Origin: Termitomyces sp. T153
Taxonomy: Eukaryota; Basidiomycota; Agaricomycetes; Agaricales; Lyophyllaceae
Reading direction: 5' to 3'
NCBI GenBank assembly: GCA_018296165.2
Contig: JACKQL020000007.1
Span: forward strand, 992,001 to 1,056,000
DNA: 64,000 bases
Shown here piece after piece: positions 14,259 to 26,884 of this stretch. A program made the position numbers and the translations under genes. How positions within the stretch are numbered: the stretch's first letter is position 1; every line of letters starts with the position of its first letter. The notes under the pieces were generated by a model that was not told the DNA's origin, did not search any database, and was given only the letters and a program-made list of their open reading frames with translations.

Positions 14259-15645
14259 CTAAAGCGATTTCTTGAGGAGAACGTTGTATTGCCCGTGATA
14301 AAGTTTGTATGAACTACGACAGGCAATTGTAATTAGGTTATTTGCCAGATGAGAGAGAAGCCATACCTCAAAATGGCGGCAATCAACCCGGTAAACGTTT
14401 TGACTGGCTCTTTGAAGCGCTGAATCCGGAATAGTTCATACGCTACGTGAATTTCAGCGGGTATGCCAAAGTAATGACCGAGTCCAAAACGTACAGACGA
14501 ATATCAGGTCCATTACTAGCTTGGCTCGTGATATCTGAAGCCAGTAGTCTTGCTTTCTGAGCCTCGTAAGCTCCTTTTCGTCGGTTTTGGTACTCTTCGG
14601 TCTCGATTTGGAAGTTGCTCCAGTCATGGACTCGGAATATAGGCGAGTTTCAACTGTCAAGAATAACTAGAGAGGTAGAATTACTAGAGAAAGGACACAC
14701 CATCGTGTTGTAGGTTCCCAATCATTTGACGCTCAACTCCATTCTCCACTAGACCTACTAGAGTAGAAATAAACCAACACCAATCGGAGAAGCGATCCGC
14801 TCGATCGCCAAACTTCTTCCCAAAAAGTCCTAGAAGAGAAAGGGTTGCAGCATCATCGGCCAATGCATTGACTAGTTCAAGCAGCACCGGAGGCGGAGCA
14901 TACAGCAATGTGTGGAGGAATGGTCTTGGAATCTTCCTTGACTTTTCCGCAGACACCTCTGTTGAGTACGGCACAGACTGTTGTGCCTTGATCTCTGTCA
15001 AAGGACCTAACCAATTGAATAGTAGTAGCAGCTTTCTGTATGATAGACTATTCGCATGTTTCTGGATTCGCAATGGAATATCAGGCACATACCTCGTGAA
15101 TGAGAGCCCAGAGTATGTTGAACGTAATCGTTTAACTAGCTCTGCTTCCCACAGAGTTCTTGTTGGTTGACGAAGGAGGCGGCTGCTAGATATGGAGGTG
15201 TGGAAAAGGAGGTATAAACGGATAGAGTACTGGATTAGTTTCTAGGCGGCGTTTAGCAGGTGAACATACAGTCCACAAGGTCAAAACATACGAATCCCTT
15301 ATCTCTTCCATTACTTGTAAGGAAGAGTTCTCTCCATACCTCTTCCCTACTGATATGAACGAGAGCTGGTTTTGATACTTGCTCTTCCTCTACGTCAACT
15401 TCATCTGTCTCTTCTTTTTCATTCTCAACAGTCACAGTTTTCTCCTCGTGTCCATATATACTCTGTGTGTCGTATACATGCACTGCTGAGGAGGAAGATA
15501 CGGCGGAGACCCGATGTGTGCGTGGGGGATGAGATGAGAGTGGGTTCATCTGGAACGAAGCGTTCCCTTCAAACGGTGATGAGTAGAAGCTTTGTTCATG
15601 ATTTGAAGGCACAGGTTGCTCTGACGGAAACGAAATGGACGACAT
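14259..15645 (-). CDS. PEX11: Peroxisomal membrane protein PEX11 family
   Basis: Peroxin that tubulates peroxisomal membrane and promotes peroxisome division. Six exons (15645-15292, 15241-15093, 15035-14701, 14653-14495, 14442-14367, 14313-14259) give 375 aa. About 100 residues of acidic Ser-rich leader precede the PEX11 region: REEVWRELFLTSNGRDKGF continuing into KLIQYSIRLYLLFHT, RTLWEAELVKRL, KLLLLFNWL, then DWCWFISTLVGLVENGVE and SRAKLVMDLIFV, and SYELFRIQRF near the end. The amphipathic first helix and the two hydrophobic segments fit the family. The closest fit is the fungal PEX11C-like branch with the long N-terminal extension. I chose the ATG at 15645; the open frame upstream lacks another ATG. 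Confidence 0.88.
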
Positions 15646-15811
15646 TGGCACCGTCCTGGCCGCAGACGTGCAGTGAGTCGACAACAGACGCGCAAGGAGT
15701 CGAATAAACACGTGGTCCGCTGTAATACTTTCCAAATAAGGAACGTACGAGGCGTTTTCCCCGCTTCATAACTTGTCCTCGTCAAATCTGCTTGTGTAGT
15801 AATTTTGTCAA

Positions 15812-16360
15812 ATGGCAAACATATATGGTCTTCATTCCCCTCCGTCGCGTTCTGATGCTGCCTCGCCACGCCCCAAGTTCGATTCAGATCTATTGAAGGC
15901 CTACATGAAGAAACTGTTGTCATCCACTCTGCAGAACAATTCCTGGCCAGAACAAAAGGATAACGACCGAGTCCAGACATGGATCAAAGAAATCGGAAGG
16001 CGAGTTAAGGAGAGGATGATTGAAATCCAGCCCCAGGGCTTGTGAGCAACGTTCTTCCTGGATCTATTCCTAGCTCTCAACGATCTTATCACTCCAGTAA
16101 ATACATCGTGTTGACACAAATCTACGAAAACCTTGGTCAAGCTGCCAAGTGCGCCATTTCATTTATCCTTGTTATTTGCTATGTATTCATGTCACAACAA
16201 GAGCGGATATGGTCAGCCACTGGGAAAAACACGATATTGCTGTTCAGGAGGTGTATTCAAATGTACGTCACTTTCCATCTAGTTCCCATAAACGAACTGT
16301 CATATAATGATTTTCCAGACTACCCTGTTATGTATATGCATAGCTCTGGCTATTTCTTGA
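15812..16360 (+). CDS. DYNLT: Dynein light chain, Tctex type
   Basis: Light chain of cytoplasmic dynein that dimerises and binds the intermediate chain. Four exons (15812-16041, 16098-16148, 16202-16262, 16319-16360) give 127 aa against about 113 in animals. Family blocks in order: FDSDLLKAYMKKLLSSTLQ, WIKEIGRRVKERMIEIQPQGFKYIV, TQIYENLGQ, ADMVSHWEKHDIAVQEVYSN, and a C-terminal hydrophobic strand CICIALAIS. All splice phases close exactly. It is divergent from PEX11, with 166 bp between the two starts. Confidence 0.92.
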
Positions 16361-19300
16361 TTGCTCCAATGTTCAGGTCAGGCTATACCCACAACTGTCG
16401 TATCATGGATAAACTATACCCCTTTAATGCCAACCCTCTCGGGAAAGTTCCATTCTACGGGGAAAAGCCATGATGGGCATGGCTCTGTTGTTTCGTCCGT
16501 CAAGCTAAGCCCTGTGGCATGGGCCCAAATCACTTTTTGCCATCCAATGGTGTTATGCTTCTCGAAGATCAGAAAATTTCTTCCAGTTCCGATGAGATCT
16601 TATATCTTTAGCTAGCCAATCGGCCAAGGCGATCCCAACATTACTTAAGTTATCCCCCAAGAGACACATACGGCAGTCTATCAATGCTAAACTCCTAACG
16701 TCCGTATACATGATTGAGTGCAACGTTTCTCTTGGTATTTCTGTTGAAGTGTCCATGACAGCCGATGTATATCTGTTCCAATTGGATGATCATACAGGAT
16801 CCGCAGTAGTCTTTTAACTGGAAGTGGGTCAACTCTGAGCTGGTGAGAGCTCGAACATCGTGATGAGTCTGATGTGACAGGCCTGCCCGATATTCACACC
16901 ACCTATTTATTCCTCAGGGGTATCAGCAGATCTTCGGCTTCATTGTACACACCAGACATGTCAATGACGAGGGGCCGACCCCTAAGCTGGGCCGTCATGC
17001 GACCCATGCGACATCTGAAGCGTCAGAACATGGGATTTCTGCCGCTTGGAACAATAACGTTAATCTTCACCAACCTGCTGGTTTAAGTGGGTTCAAGTGC
17101 TATTTGGACACACATTAATGCCGATGCCGTCATCTCGTTATCGATTGTGTTCCGAGAAGCGCACTTCCCCATGAATAACGATGTCTTGAGATGGTTCGAC
17201 GCACAGCCACGAGCTTGTGGCGTTAAGGAGTCGCCTTCGCGTCAAGGCCTTCGGTGGTTCTTGTTCCTTGGTGTAGAAGCATGCTCGACATACATAGGGA
17301 AGTCTCCTCGAGGTTTGGATCGAACTCCGTGTTCACAACGGATCATTCGTAGACATCAGTTGGCATATTACCACGTGTGCTCAGTTGCAAAACCACAGGA
17401 GTCGCACAATGTAGTTTTCTAAAAGATCAACACACCTTTGTACTCGATCCTTAAGTTTGAAAGAAATGATACTAGTGTTCTTGAGTATGACGTGAATCAA
17501 AGTTGGCATTGTGTTGCGATTGCTTGATCATTGGGGTAATTTTTGCAATTCTTCGAAAGACTGTTTTCGGTTTTGAATCGAAGCTAGAAGCCCATACTTT
17601 GACTCAAGTTGCTGGAACAGACTCAGTATATCATGAAACAAGCATATGTTGAGATTAATACTACGGATGATTGGGAGGAGTGTGGAGGGCGAACTTATGT
17701 CTTGCTGTGATTACACACCTTGAACAAATTTCAAAACTCGCTCTGCGAACCGCGTCGCCGCAACGCGACTTGCTCGGACGTGTGCCGCATCGGAGATTAT
17801 ACCGGCAATGCGGCCACATCGTGACAAAAAGTTGTGCAGCTTCCTGTTTTTGGCACCTGGCCATCCGGCTTCCTTCCGAGAAGGCTTCACAGCAACATAC
17901 CACCAAATCAAATTTATAAGTGTCTAGCCCAGCTACTAATCTACTGATCCCCGAAGTCTGATTAGAAAATGATGAGGACGATGTATTAGAATTGTTGATT
18001 TGCTCAAAATTGTGCAACTTGCTAACATGCAGACAATTGTGTTCGTAATAATCAATGCGGACACCACATGATACATACCCTATACATAGACTAGTACACG
18101 CATCTCACATGCTCAAAACATCCTCGGGGTAACAGTGCTTGATCATATGCATATCTAAATTACCACAGCCTTTCAAGCCATCATACATAGGTCTCCCCAG
18201 AATCAAAGCAATCTCCTGAAAGTCGAGATTATTCATTTTGGGAGAGCTTATGTGAACCAAGTATGATAATTTTTTTTGGAGCCCCGATAGTAGCTACTCA
18301 TGTAAAATTACCACAGTTTACTTACTTCTTCTATGAGGCGTTGCATGCCAAAAAAACTAATTTCAAGACTTGCACTTGTCAGAGAGTATCGATACAAGGT
18401 GATTCAGTGAGTCGCTGGTGGTTAGCATTGGAAGTCAGCAATAGCTAACATAACACACTTTATACAATAGTTTAACTTTCTGGGGTTGAACATGAGTAAC
18501 TACTGTTTGGCAAGCCCAGCAAGTCAGATATCGGGCCAAACAACCAGACAGGCGGGACTCAAAGGGCCTAAGTATGCATGTGACGTTATGAAAATGTCTG
18601 GAATCTGGTTGTTAGTGGAAGTGATATCATGTATGCACTCATGCATACGGCCAACCAGAAATGATCTATTGAATCTCGGCTCTTAGCGAAAGATGTAAAT
18701 GGGGTTAGGGTTAGGACGGCTGAGTAGCATAAAAAAAGCGCCCGCCCAGCCAGAGTGGCCGGAGCGGGACAGGAAAATATTGAGACGGTGCATAAGCCTA
18801 AGCCCATACAAGCCGCGGCCACTCCCTGTATGGACAGGGTCGCCGTGCTATGGAGAGTCTCCACGGCCCACAAACCCGGTGCCATGAAGGGGCTTGTGCC
18901 ATCAAGGTAAGTATGAAGTGCCAGAACGATGGGCGTCGGGTTATATACAGCGCCCATCGTGCACGGACCATGTTCGTAGGTACATCATAATATCCTCAAA
19001 TATCATTACTTGTTTTGATACAAAATTCCCACGTATGTGTATAAACGCGAAGCCTTTTCCTCATGAAGCCTCTTCCTCACAAAGCGCTGTTTGACAATGA
19101 GATGTTTCAGTTCGCGGCCGAATGACGCGAGTCCTAGTAATCAAATTAAAGTCTACGTGTCCCATACCACATACTGCTTCCGAAACCCCGCACCGAGGCA
19201 CCGAGCGCTACAGTCTACCTGGGAGGTATTGTCGTCAATTCTTACACATGCAGATCGCATGTTCTCCTATGCCTTCTGAGTCGGCAGCAGTTTACTTAAC

Positions 19301-21122
19301 ATATACATAGACATTGTTACAGCTCCTCCTGTTGACTCGCCAAGTCTCACCAAGGTACAACGACGATCGGTGGTGCTTTACATGCAGGGTTGCACTTGTA
19401 GACCTCTACCAAACATGATTGTACATTTCCAAGTTTTTCCCGCCAAAATATGTGCACCATTAGCTTGGTTCCTCATATTACACCTATTGTATTCGGTGCA
19501 CGTTTGGACCATTTGGACTGCGATGCACAGGTATATCACGGTTCTTCGGACATCCATATTTACCAAACTATGTAATTACAGTAACACACGGTTCAACACT
19601 ACCAGCAGACCGGCAAAAGCTTGGATCTATGGACCTTCTCGGGCGAAGTGTCGTCTCCAGTGAACTTTCACTTTGCTACTCTGATGTAGTATCTTTTCGA
19701 AGGAATCAAACGCCGCGAATCGCTACCTTTGGCTTGGTTCGGGCTACACCTATGGTTATTCCGCTTGTGAACCGATACATGTTCACAAGGTCACCAGTCA
19801 AGTTTATCACTCGTGTGAAGGATGTAATAGTGAAGTACATTCTTCCAGTGAATTTTAACGATACTCAAAAATAGGATCAGACCACAAGCTCTCAGGCTGC
19901 GGTAATATGCAATATGATATTTCTTTCTATTCAGAGCTCGATCAGAGATGTGAACACAGAACCCAGTGGCCGTCCCTCATTGATCATCATGCATTAACGT
20001 GTAATCTTTCACAGTGATACCATTCATTGTCTTGCCAAGCTTCTGTACACTGAGCCCTTTCTCTATGAGAGCGCTGCCTCATCAATGATCTACATAAAAC
20101 ACTTGATTCACGGAATGTGCTTTTCGAATCGGTTTTCCTCGGCTACAGCGCGTTCCCTTCTTGCCCTTTAGTTTTATGGCTGATATCCGTTTCCTGTCGT
20201 GCTTGCTGGGATTCAGCTAACAAGTCCGTAAAAGGAACATGTTGAAGTTTTATGCCATCGACGGCCAGGGAATTACCCTACAGTTTGTAATTGTCACCAA
20301 GTATCTATCGATCTATCCAAGATATCAGCTCTTGAAGTTGCCATAGGTGAGAAAGACAGATATGGCAGTGTACATATATATAGACAGGCAAAGTAGTACT
20401 CTATGTAGCAGATAACATTCATGTTGAGAGATCAGCCAAACAACTAAACATGGTCAAGTCGAAGAGTCCATCCTTATGAACCGTGCTGTAAAGTTCTCGA
20501 CATTTCCATTACATATCCGTTGCTTACTTCTCCAAATGCCACATTGGTAAGATTCGAGGTCAGCGGCTCAGCGCCGTTCAAGGATGAAGTTACCTAGAGT
20601 TACATACGACGGCTGATGAAAGCTGCTGCATGCAACGCCTCGCCTCCGATGTGGAATGTATCCTGATCCGATCCGTTGTGGTTTCAGGTCCTGGTTTTTT
20701 CTAAAGAGTCCGAGGAATATCTGGTACCAATCATGAGATCAACAGATTTGGGGCTTCCCCTGGTGTTGCTATCTGATGCCCATAGCTACCTGACCAAGTC
20801 CCAAAATATCAGTCATTTAAGCTGACTTTAATTTAAGTTTACTTGACACGTGCCAGTGAGAGCTGTTTGCCGAGTCCCGACCGTTCACCGTGACGTCACT
20901 CGTCGGGTCGCTCCTTACGAGTTCGGAGCTTATCGCAGGTTCCTTATTATCCACCATGCCCACCGGTGTTGTCGACGCTTTCAAAAGTATTTATCCAATT
21001 TACCATCTAGCTCTAAGTGCAATTCTCAATGTTTTCTAGACCTTATCAGACATGGAAAACATCACAATCAGAACGTCACCAACCACCCAAAACAAGTAGA
21101 ATCTTGTTCTCCGCCTCCATCA
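16361..21122. other. 4.8-kb gene-poor region
   Basis: The longest stretch without a recognisable gene. It contains only frames up to about 125 codons, none with motifs I recognise. Composition is uneven: mostly AT-rich, with GC-richer islands at about 16850-17250, 17700-17900 and 18700-18950. A short telomere-like motif sits at 18701-18715. It may contain eroded transposon fragments, but I see no terminal repeats or conserved transposase or reverse-transcriptase motifs. The last few hundred bases before 21123 are probably promoter and 5' UTR of the following kinase. Confidence 0.5.
18701..18715 (+). repeat. Interstitial telomere-like motif, two TTAGGG-type units
   Basis: GGGGTTAGGGTTAGG is seen, i.e. 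one complete and one nearly complete TTAGGG unit, the telomere repeat of most filamentous fungi. Only about two units are present, so it may be chance. Confidence 0.3.
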
Positions 21123-23211
21123 ATGACTCCAGTACCCTCCCATCCTATCATCTCTCCTAGCCCCCGAGAAGCTGCACAGATAATCGTTGATGAAGAACGG
21201 CAGGCTCACTCAAAGATGCCCAAGTACCAGGGACTCGAAAATTTTGAACTTATCGACAAAATGGGAGAGTCAGTGCACATCAATCCATCACTCGTTCTAT
21301 TCTTCTCATTTGCTATTAGTGGTGCCTTTTCCAACGTATACAGGGGAATTGACCTACGCACTTCGATGAAAGTAGCAGGTATCTTCTAGCAGCCCCCATT
21401 CTTCGAGCTACCCTTACTTGTATCCGACGTAGTCAAGGTCGTGCGCAAATACGAGCTCAATGCGTCACAGGTCAGTGCACCATTGCGATTTTGGATCGTC
21501 TGTGGCCGTTTGAGTGGACACTGACTTTACCCCTTTCTCGTTTCCTTCACTGCTCTCTTACGCGCGGGATCAGGCTGGCGATAAGCATTTGAATGCACAG
21601 TTCAAGAAAAAACCGCGCGTAACAGAGGTTTTTATCACTTGTCTCTTACTATCTTTGTCTATGTGTCCTGAACAATCTCTGTTGCGTAGCGCTCGAATAT
21701 CATGAAAGGTTCGTCAAACTATGTCTCACGTAGTCATGCATGACTCAAGGAAGCATTCAGAGGTTCAGATCATGCGCGGGACCAACCATCCTTCAATAGT
21801 TAAACTGTTTTCCTTCTCTGAATCTCCGGAGCATTATTTCCTTGTCCTAGAACGCAAGTATTCTTTCTACATACCTGATGTTGACTGATCCGACTGTTGG
21901 TCTTAGTGATGGAAGGGGGAGAATTATTCCACCAAATTGTCAAGCTTACGTATTTCAGTGAGAACCTCTCCCGCCACGTCATCCTTCAAGTTGCCCAAGG
22001 TATACGTTACCTCCATGAAGAGTGCGGTGTGGTTCATCGAGACATCAAGCCCGAAAACCTTCTTTTTGAGCGCATCCCCATCATTCCTACAGAGCACCCT
22101 ATAGAACGTCGACCTTATGATGAAGAGAAAGAAGACGAGGGTCAGTTTATCCCTGGGGTCGGCGGGGGCGGTATTGGTAGAGTCAAGATTGCTGACTTTG
22201 GGCTGAGTAAAGTTGTTTGGAACGAGGAGACGATGACACCATGCGGAACTGTCGGATATACTGCACCTGAAATTGTCAAAGACGAACGCTACAGTAAGAG
22301 TGTGGACATGTGGGCTTTGGGTTGTGTGTTGTACACCTTACTCTGTGGATTTCCCCCTTTCTACGACGAAAGCATCAATGTGCTTACGGAGAAGGTTGCT
22401 CGAGGTTATTACACCTTCCTTAGCCCGTGGTGGGATGACATCAGCCACTCTGGTATGCATTCTACTTTTGTGCTCTTCCAAATTCCTGTAGGCCTCAACC
22501 AGACCCCCAGCGAAAGACCTCGTAACTCATCTCCTATGCGTTGATCCTGCTCAGCGTTACTCGATCGACGAGTTTTTGAATCACCCCTGGTGTACGGCTT
22601 CGCCTGCACCTCCACCGCCTCCGACACCTATCTATGCCAACCAGCCAAATTCAGCCCTATCGAACGCATCATCTATTCCTCTTGATTCGCCTCTTTTATC
22701 CGCTGCGCGGGGAGGACGAGCACACGAGGGTAAGAGCCCGGGTCTTGCAACTCTTAAAGAGGCATTTGACATCACGTATGCTGTGCATCGCATGGAGGAA
22801 GAAGGGGCGAGACGACGGAAGTATCACGGGGTTGGGGCTGGACTACGAGGGCATTTAGACGCGCTGAATGAGGATGAGGACGAAGATTTCTCAGAAGAGG
22901 TGACCTATCCTCAATCTGGCATTGCGGGAGTTGGTGCAAGTGATAGTTGGCGGACAAGCAGAAGTCAACATAGTTCCACAAAGCAGCAAGCTGTTGGTGG
23001 GCATATGGGCACGTCAAGAAGAGTGCATAAGGGGTTTCAGCTTGATTTGGATGGTGCAACGTTGCTGGGGAGACGAAATCGGAAAACTGGAGCTGGAGCT
23101 GCGCCAGTTGTTAGTAGCCCTCTATCGGGAAAGGCAACTGGCAGTCCGTTACGATTGGAAGGTTTACGGATGGATGATTCTAATGATATTGGGGACGGTA
23201 TTCATACATGA
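21123..23211 (+). CDS. RCK2: CaMK-like protein kinase, RCK2/Srk1 (MAPKAP-kinase) type
   Basis: Stress kinase that in yeasts acts downstream of the Hog1/Sty1 MAP kinase. Eight exons (21123-21268, 21320-21378, 21433-21470, 21574-21627, 21690-21708, 21761-21853, 21907-22452, 22511-23211) give 551 aa. The kinase domain runs from about residue 40: MGDGAFSNVYRG, Lys in MKVAVKVV, LMEGGELFHQIV, YFSENLSRHVI, catalytic loop VVHRDIKPENLL, an insert of about 35 residues, ADFGLSK, CGTVGYTAPE. These blocks match RCK2/Srk1 rather than calmodulin kinase I. About 220 residues of Gly/Ser-rich tail follow, where family members carry the MAPK docking site; a basic patch RRNRKTG is visible. Exon 5 is 19 nt. Intron 6 has a GC donor (GCAAGT at 21854). 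Confidence 0.88.
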
Positions 23212-23650
23212 CACTCAGATGGGTCGTCTTTGCCTTCAACTCCTTTCGCCAACGGACCGCTTTTCTGAATTTTTATATATACGTCTGGGCATCTTAGACG
23301 TACGACGGACATTCCAGATTTACGCTCATCGAAAGAGTTCTTCTATGTCAATCACTTAGCACATTCCAGAGTTAGAGGCCCATTCACGCTCTATTCACGC
23401 TCTATCATTCCTTTGCTTTCGATCCCTGTACTCCTGCTCGTCCTGCTTTCGCATCTTTTCGTTTGCATACCAATCCAGTCAATACGTACATGAGGCCTGC
23501 ACATAGTCGTATATTTTCTCGTTCAACCAAAATTTGCAATGGAATCACGATTACGCCGATCAGGTTCGAATTGTCAGAAAGTTATGTATAATGTGATTCC
23601 CACGCATACTTTGTTCTACACTCAATTTAACCTGGCTTGCAGCAGTATCA
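23212..23650. other. Intergenic, no gene seen
   Basis: Stretch between two co-oriented genes, with the RCK2-type kinase 3' UTR and the PRP31 promoter. It holds a short imperfect direct duplication (CACGCTCTATT) near 23385-23405. No coding signal. Confidence 0.45.
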
Positions 23651-25747
23651 ATGACTTCTCTCGGAGACGACCTCTTGGCAGACCTCGAAGATCTTTCAGA
23701 CGATAACCAGGATTACGAAGAGTCCGAGACCTCCCCAAACGTCCCAGGTCCAAACACTCTGAAACGTAAAGCTCCAAATGATGACCTTCGGATGTCAGAC
23801 GACGAAGACGGTGAGGATGATGAAGGGGATGAAGGTGATGACCAGGAAATCGGCGGTTTGGTTTTAGAGGGTGGTGTAAAACCTGCGGAAGAGCTTGATG
23901 CCGAAGACGTGCAACAAATGGAACTTGGCAACATCGTAGACGTTACTAAGATTGCAAAGTTAGAGGGGAGCAAAAGGATGACGGATATCCTCAATGTACG
24001 TTTTCACCATCTCCTCTGCATGTGTGGAACACTCAGACGCGTGTTTTTTGAAGGATATTGAGAAGTACCAGGCAAATCCAAGCACAGCGGCAGCCATGGT
24101 TCTACCAGCGCACTTGAATCCAGAGTATAACGTGATTGTGCAGGCTAATAATCTCTCCGTTGACGTCGATAATGAAATTCTCATTGTGAATAAGGTCAGC
24201 CAAATAACCCATCCTGCAGTCGTCTGGGTTGCCCACCTTTTAACAGTTTATACGCGACCATTATGCACCAAAGTTCCCTGAACTCGAGCAATTGGTTACA
24301 GATGCTGTCATGTTCAACCGTTCTGTACGCGTGCTGGGAAACCATGAGGTGTGTAGTGCTCATTCTTTTCTGTCGATCTGGATTTCACTCTCATGCATTA
24401 GGATCCCACCAAAGTGGATCTCAATGGAATTCTGCCACCTGCTCTCATTATGAGTATTTTTATGACGGCGACTACGACGAACGGCAAGCCTCTAGCAGAA
24501 TCTGATTGGGCAGCGGTCGAACGTGCATGCGACCTCAGCGATCGACTGGAGGAAGCGAAGAAAAAGGTATTTATTCCCCCTGCTCATATTCTCCTATTCC
24601 AACATATAGAACAGATATTCATGTACGTCAGCTCGAGAATGAATATGCTCGCACCCAACATTTCAGCTATTGTTGGTACCACTACAGCCGCCAAACTTCT
24701 TGGAGTCGCAGGTGGGCTCGCCGGTCTTGCGAAAATGCCTTCATGTAATGTTCATGTGAGTTTGACTGCTTTTCTTGCCGGGTGTTCCATCTGACACAAA
24801 AGCGTATCCTCCGTTCTTTTAGCTTCTTGGGGCACAGAAGAAGATAGCCGCAGGCTTCTCGTCTGCGACACAAAAACGACACACGGGTTTCATCTTCCAA
24901 TGTGAGCTAGTGACTCACACACCGCCGGAATACCAGCTGAAGGTGCAGCGCACGATTGGCGCCAAGACGGTTCTTGCCGCTCGCATGGACCTGGAACGCC
25001 AACGCAGAGATGGTATCGTACAATGCTATCATACTGTATATGTTGTACTGAGTCAAAGCAAGGGTCTTACGGCGAGACTCTACGAGATAAGATCGAAAAG
25101 CACATTGATAGATTGGCGGCTCCTCCACCCTCTAAGGTCGTTAAAGCTCTTCCCATCCCGAACGACGGTCCCAAGAAACGTCGCGGTGGCAAACGGTACA
25201 CATAAAGTTTCTATCTTATTTTCTTCGGTAAAGGTAACTGTTGCAGTGCCCGGAAAGCTAAGGAAGCGTACGCTCAAACAGAACTACGAAAGCTTCAGAA
25301 TCGTATGGCGTTCGGTGAGGCAGAAGAGGAGGTTGGAGCCTTTGACCAAACCAAGGGAATGGGTATGATTGGAGTTGGGACAGGGAAAGTCCGGGCTGGC
25401 CTTGGAGAGGCTAAAAGTCGTGGTCAGCTCTTCTTTCACGTCCTACTTTTCCTGGCGTATTTATTCCTTGTGCCGCAGCCAAACTGTCAAAGGCAAACAA
25501 ACTACGCACAGCGGCTATTTCACGTTCAGCTCAGCTCAATGGGTCGACGACATCAGGGACTGCTACATCATTGAGTGTCACTCCAGCCCAAGGTATCGTT
25601 TTGCAATGCACTATAGCAATTTTCTTGACGGCCCTGTCAGGTTTCGAACTCACTAACAGGGCAACAGCTGCTCAACGGGTGAAGGAGGCTAATGAGCGGT
25701 GGTTTGCGGGTGGCAATTTCTCTTTTGTTGGGCAAAAAGGGTCATGA
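23651..25747 (+). CDS. PRP31: Pre-mRNA splicing factor PRP31
   Basis: U4/U6-U5 tri-snRNP protein; its Nop domain binds 15.5K/Snu13 and U4 snRNA. Ten exons (23651-23995, 24054-24194, 24247-24348, 24402-24566, 24615-24755, 24823-25012, 25063-25195, 25247-25422, 25479-25592, 25641-25747) give 537 aa. In order: an acidic N-terminus, the NOSIC/coiled-coil region from about residue 90, the Nop signature [17 protein letters not shown] followed by LLGAQKK and TGFIFQ, then KKRRGGKR and a C-terminal domain with [10 protein letters not shown] and FSFVGQKGS. Every splice phase closes. Complete and of normal length. Co-oriented with the upstream kinase. Confidence 0.96.
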
Positions 25748-25865
25748 TAGCTGTCATTAAAGCCTTACAAATGTTTGAATGCATGGATAACATAATAATA
25801 CACTGTGATCATGAGAAAGTGCTAATTACGAACAAGAAAATGTCAATGTATAAATTTAGTGGTTT

Positions 25866-26602
25866 TTAACTAGCCTGTCCAGGATGAACGCTTGTCGTTG
25901 TTTCTCCAGTCGCGGCGCTCTGTGCCACGTCAATGAAGCCTGCTTGTTTCTGGTTTCCCAGCTTGCTTCGTTTGGTTTTGTAGTCCCGGATAGCCGAACG
26001 AATAGCATCTTCGGCCAGCACTATGCAAGAACTTAGTCTTACGCTAAAATTCAGTTTGAATACAACTCACTTGAACAATGCAGCTTCACAGGTGGCAAGC
26101 ACAACTCCTTCGCAATTTCCGTATTTTTGATTTTTCCTGCCTCTTCCAGTGACAAGCCCTTGACACGCTCAGTCATGTATGAGCTCGAAGCGATAGCGCT
26201 ACCACAGCCAAACGTCTTGAATTTGACGTCTGAAATGATCCCATTTTCATCGACACGGATTTGGAGCTTCATGACATCTCCACAACTGAAAGACGTCACA
26301 CCCGGTTAGCTCCGTAACAAGGAGCAAGTTCAGCAGATCACTTACGCAGGGGCCCCTACAAGACCTGTGCCGACGTCCACGTCGCCTTTGGGTAGAGAAC
26401 CTACCTGAATGGATAAAAATCGTTTATCAGATAAGGGGGTCTAGACATAGAAAAAAAGACTAGAACACACGTTTCTAGGCCTTTCATAATGCGAAATGAC
26501 GTTTTCATGATATCCACGAGCAGCAACCGGGCGTATTCCCGCCTGAAAAGCCCTGGGTCGAGCAGCACTAAGAACGGTTTTGGTGACAGCTGAACGGAAC
26601 AT
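25866..26602 (-). CDS. ISU1: Mitochondrial iron-sulfur cluster scaffold ISU1
   Basis: Scaffold on which the Nfs1-Isd11 desulfurase assembles [2Fe-2S] clusters in the mitochondrial matrix. Four exons (26602-26471, 26404-26346, 26285-26071, 26020-25866) give 186 aa. Residues 1-30 are a basic mitochondrial presequence ([18 protein letters not shown]). The mature part holds the three ligand cysteines at 65 (PACGD), 91 (FGCGSA) and 134 (LHCS), the ligand Asp67 and the LPPVK chaperone-binding loop just before the third Cys. The C-terminal tail is about 35 residues longer than in bacteria. The start at 26602 begins the presequence; the frame upstream has no other ATG. Confidence 0.96.
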
Positions 26603-26884
26603 ATCGTGGTGGAAGTTGGAACGAAGCACTGCGAAATTGAAAGCTTTGTCAGGCTGCCTTATCAGCATGTCACATGACCCCTCTCTGCCCATATGTCCAC
26701 CGTTTGTCGGGATCCTGCGCCGAGAGAGTCTTGTGAACAGTCATTTGCGATACCTTGTACGACAGCAGCATACCACAGATGATATAGAAGCCTTACAGTG
26801 AAGTAGGGTTTACATCCTGCCAAGATACTTGGTGTATAAACAAGACTCAACAGTAAACACCGCGTGGCCTGTCTCCTGTTCCTT

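Noticed and set aside
17087..17422. Frame ending ESHNVVF, faintly like a copia integrase ESRDVVF end
   Set aside because: No integrase, protease or reverse-transcriptase motifs nearby and no long terminal repeats; the match is seven residues.
18586..18957. 123-codon minus-strand hydrophobic frame
   Set aside because: No family features and no splice partners; lies in a GC-rich island of the gene-poor gap.
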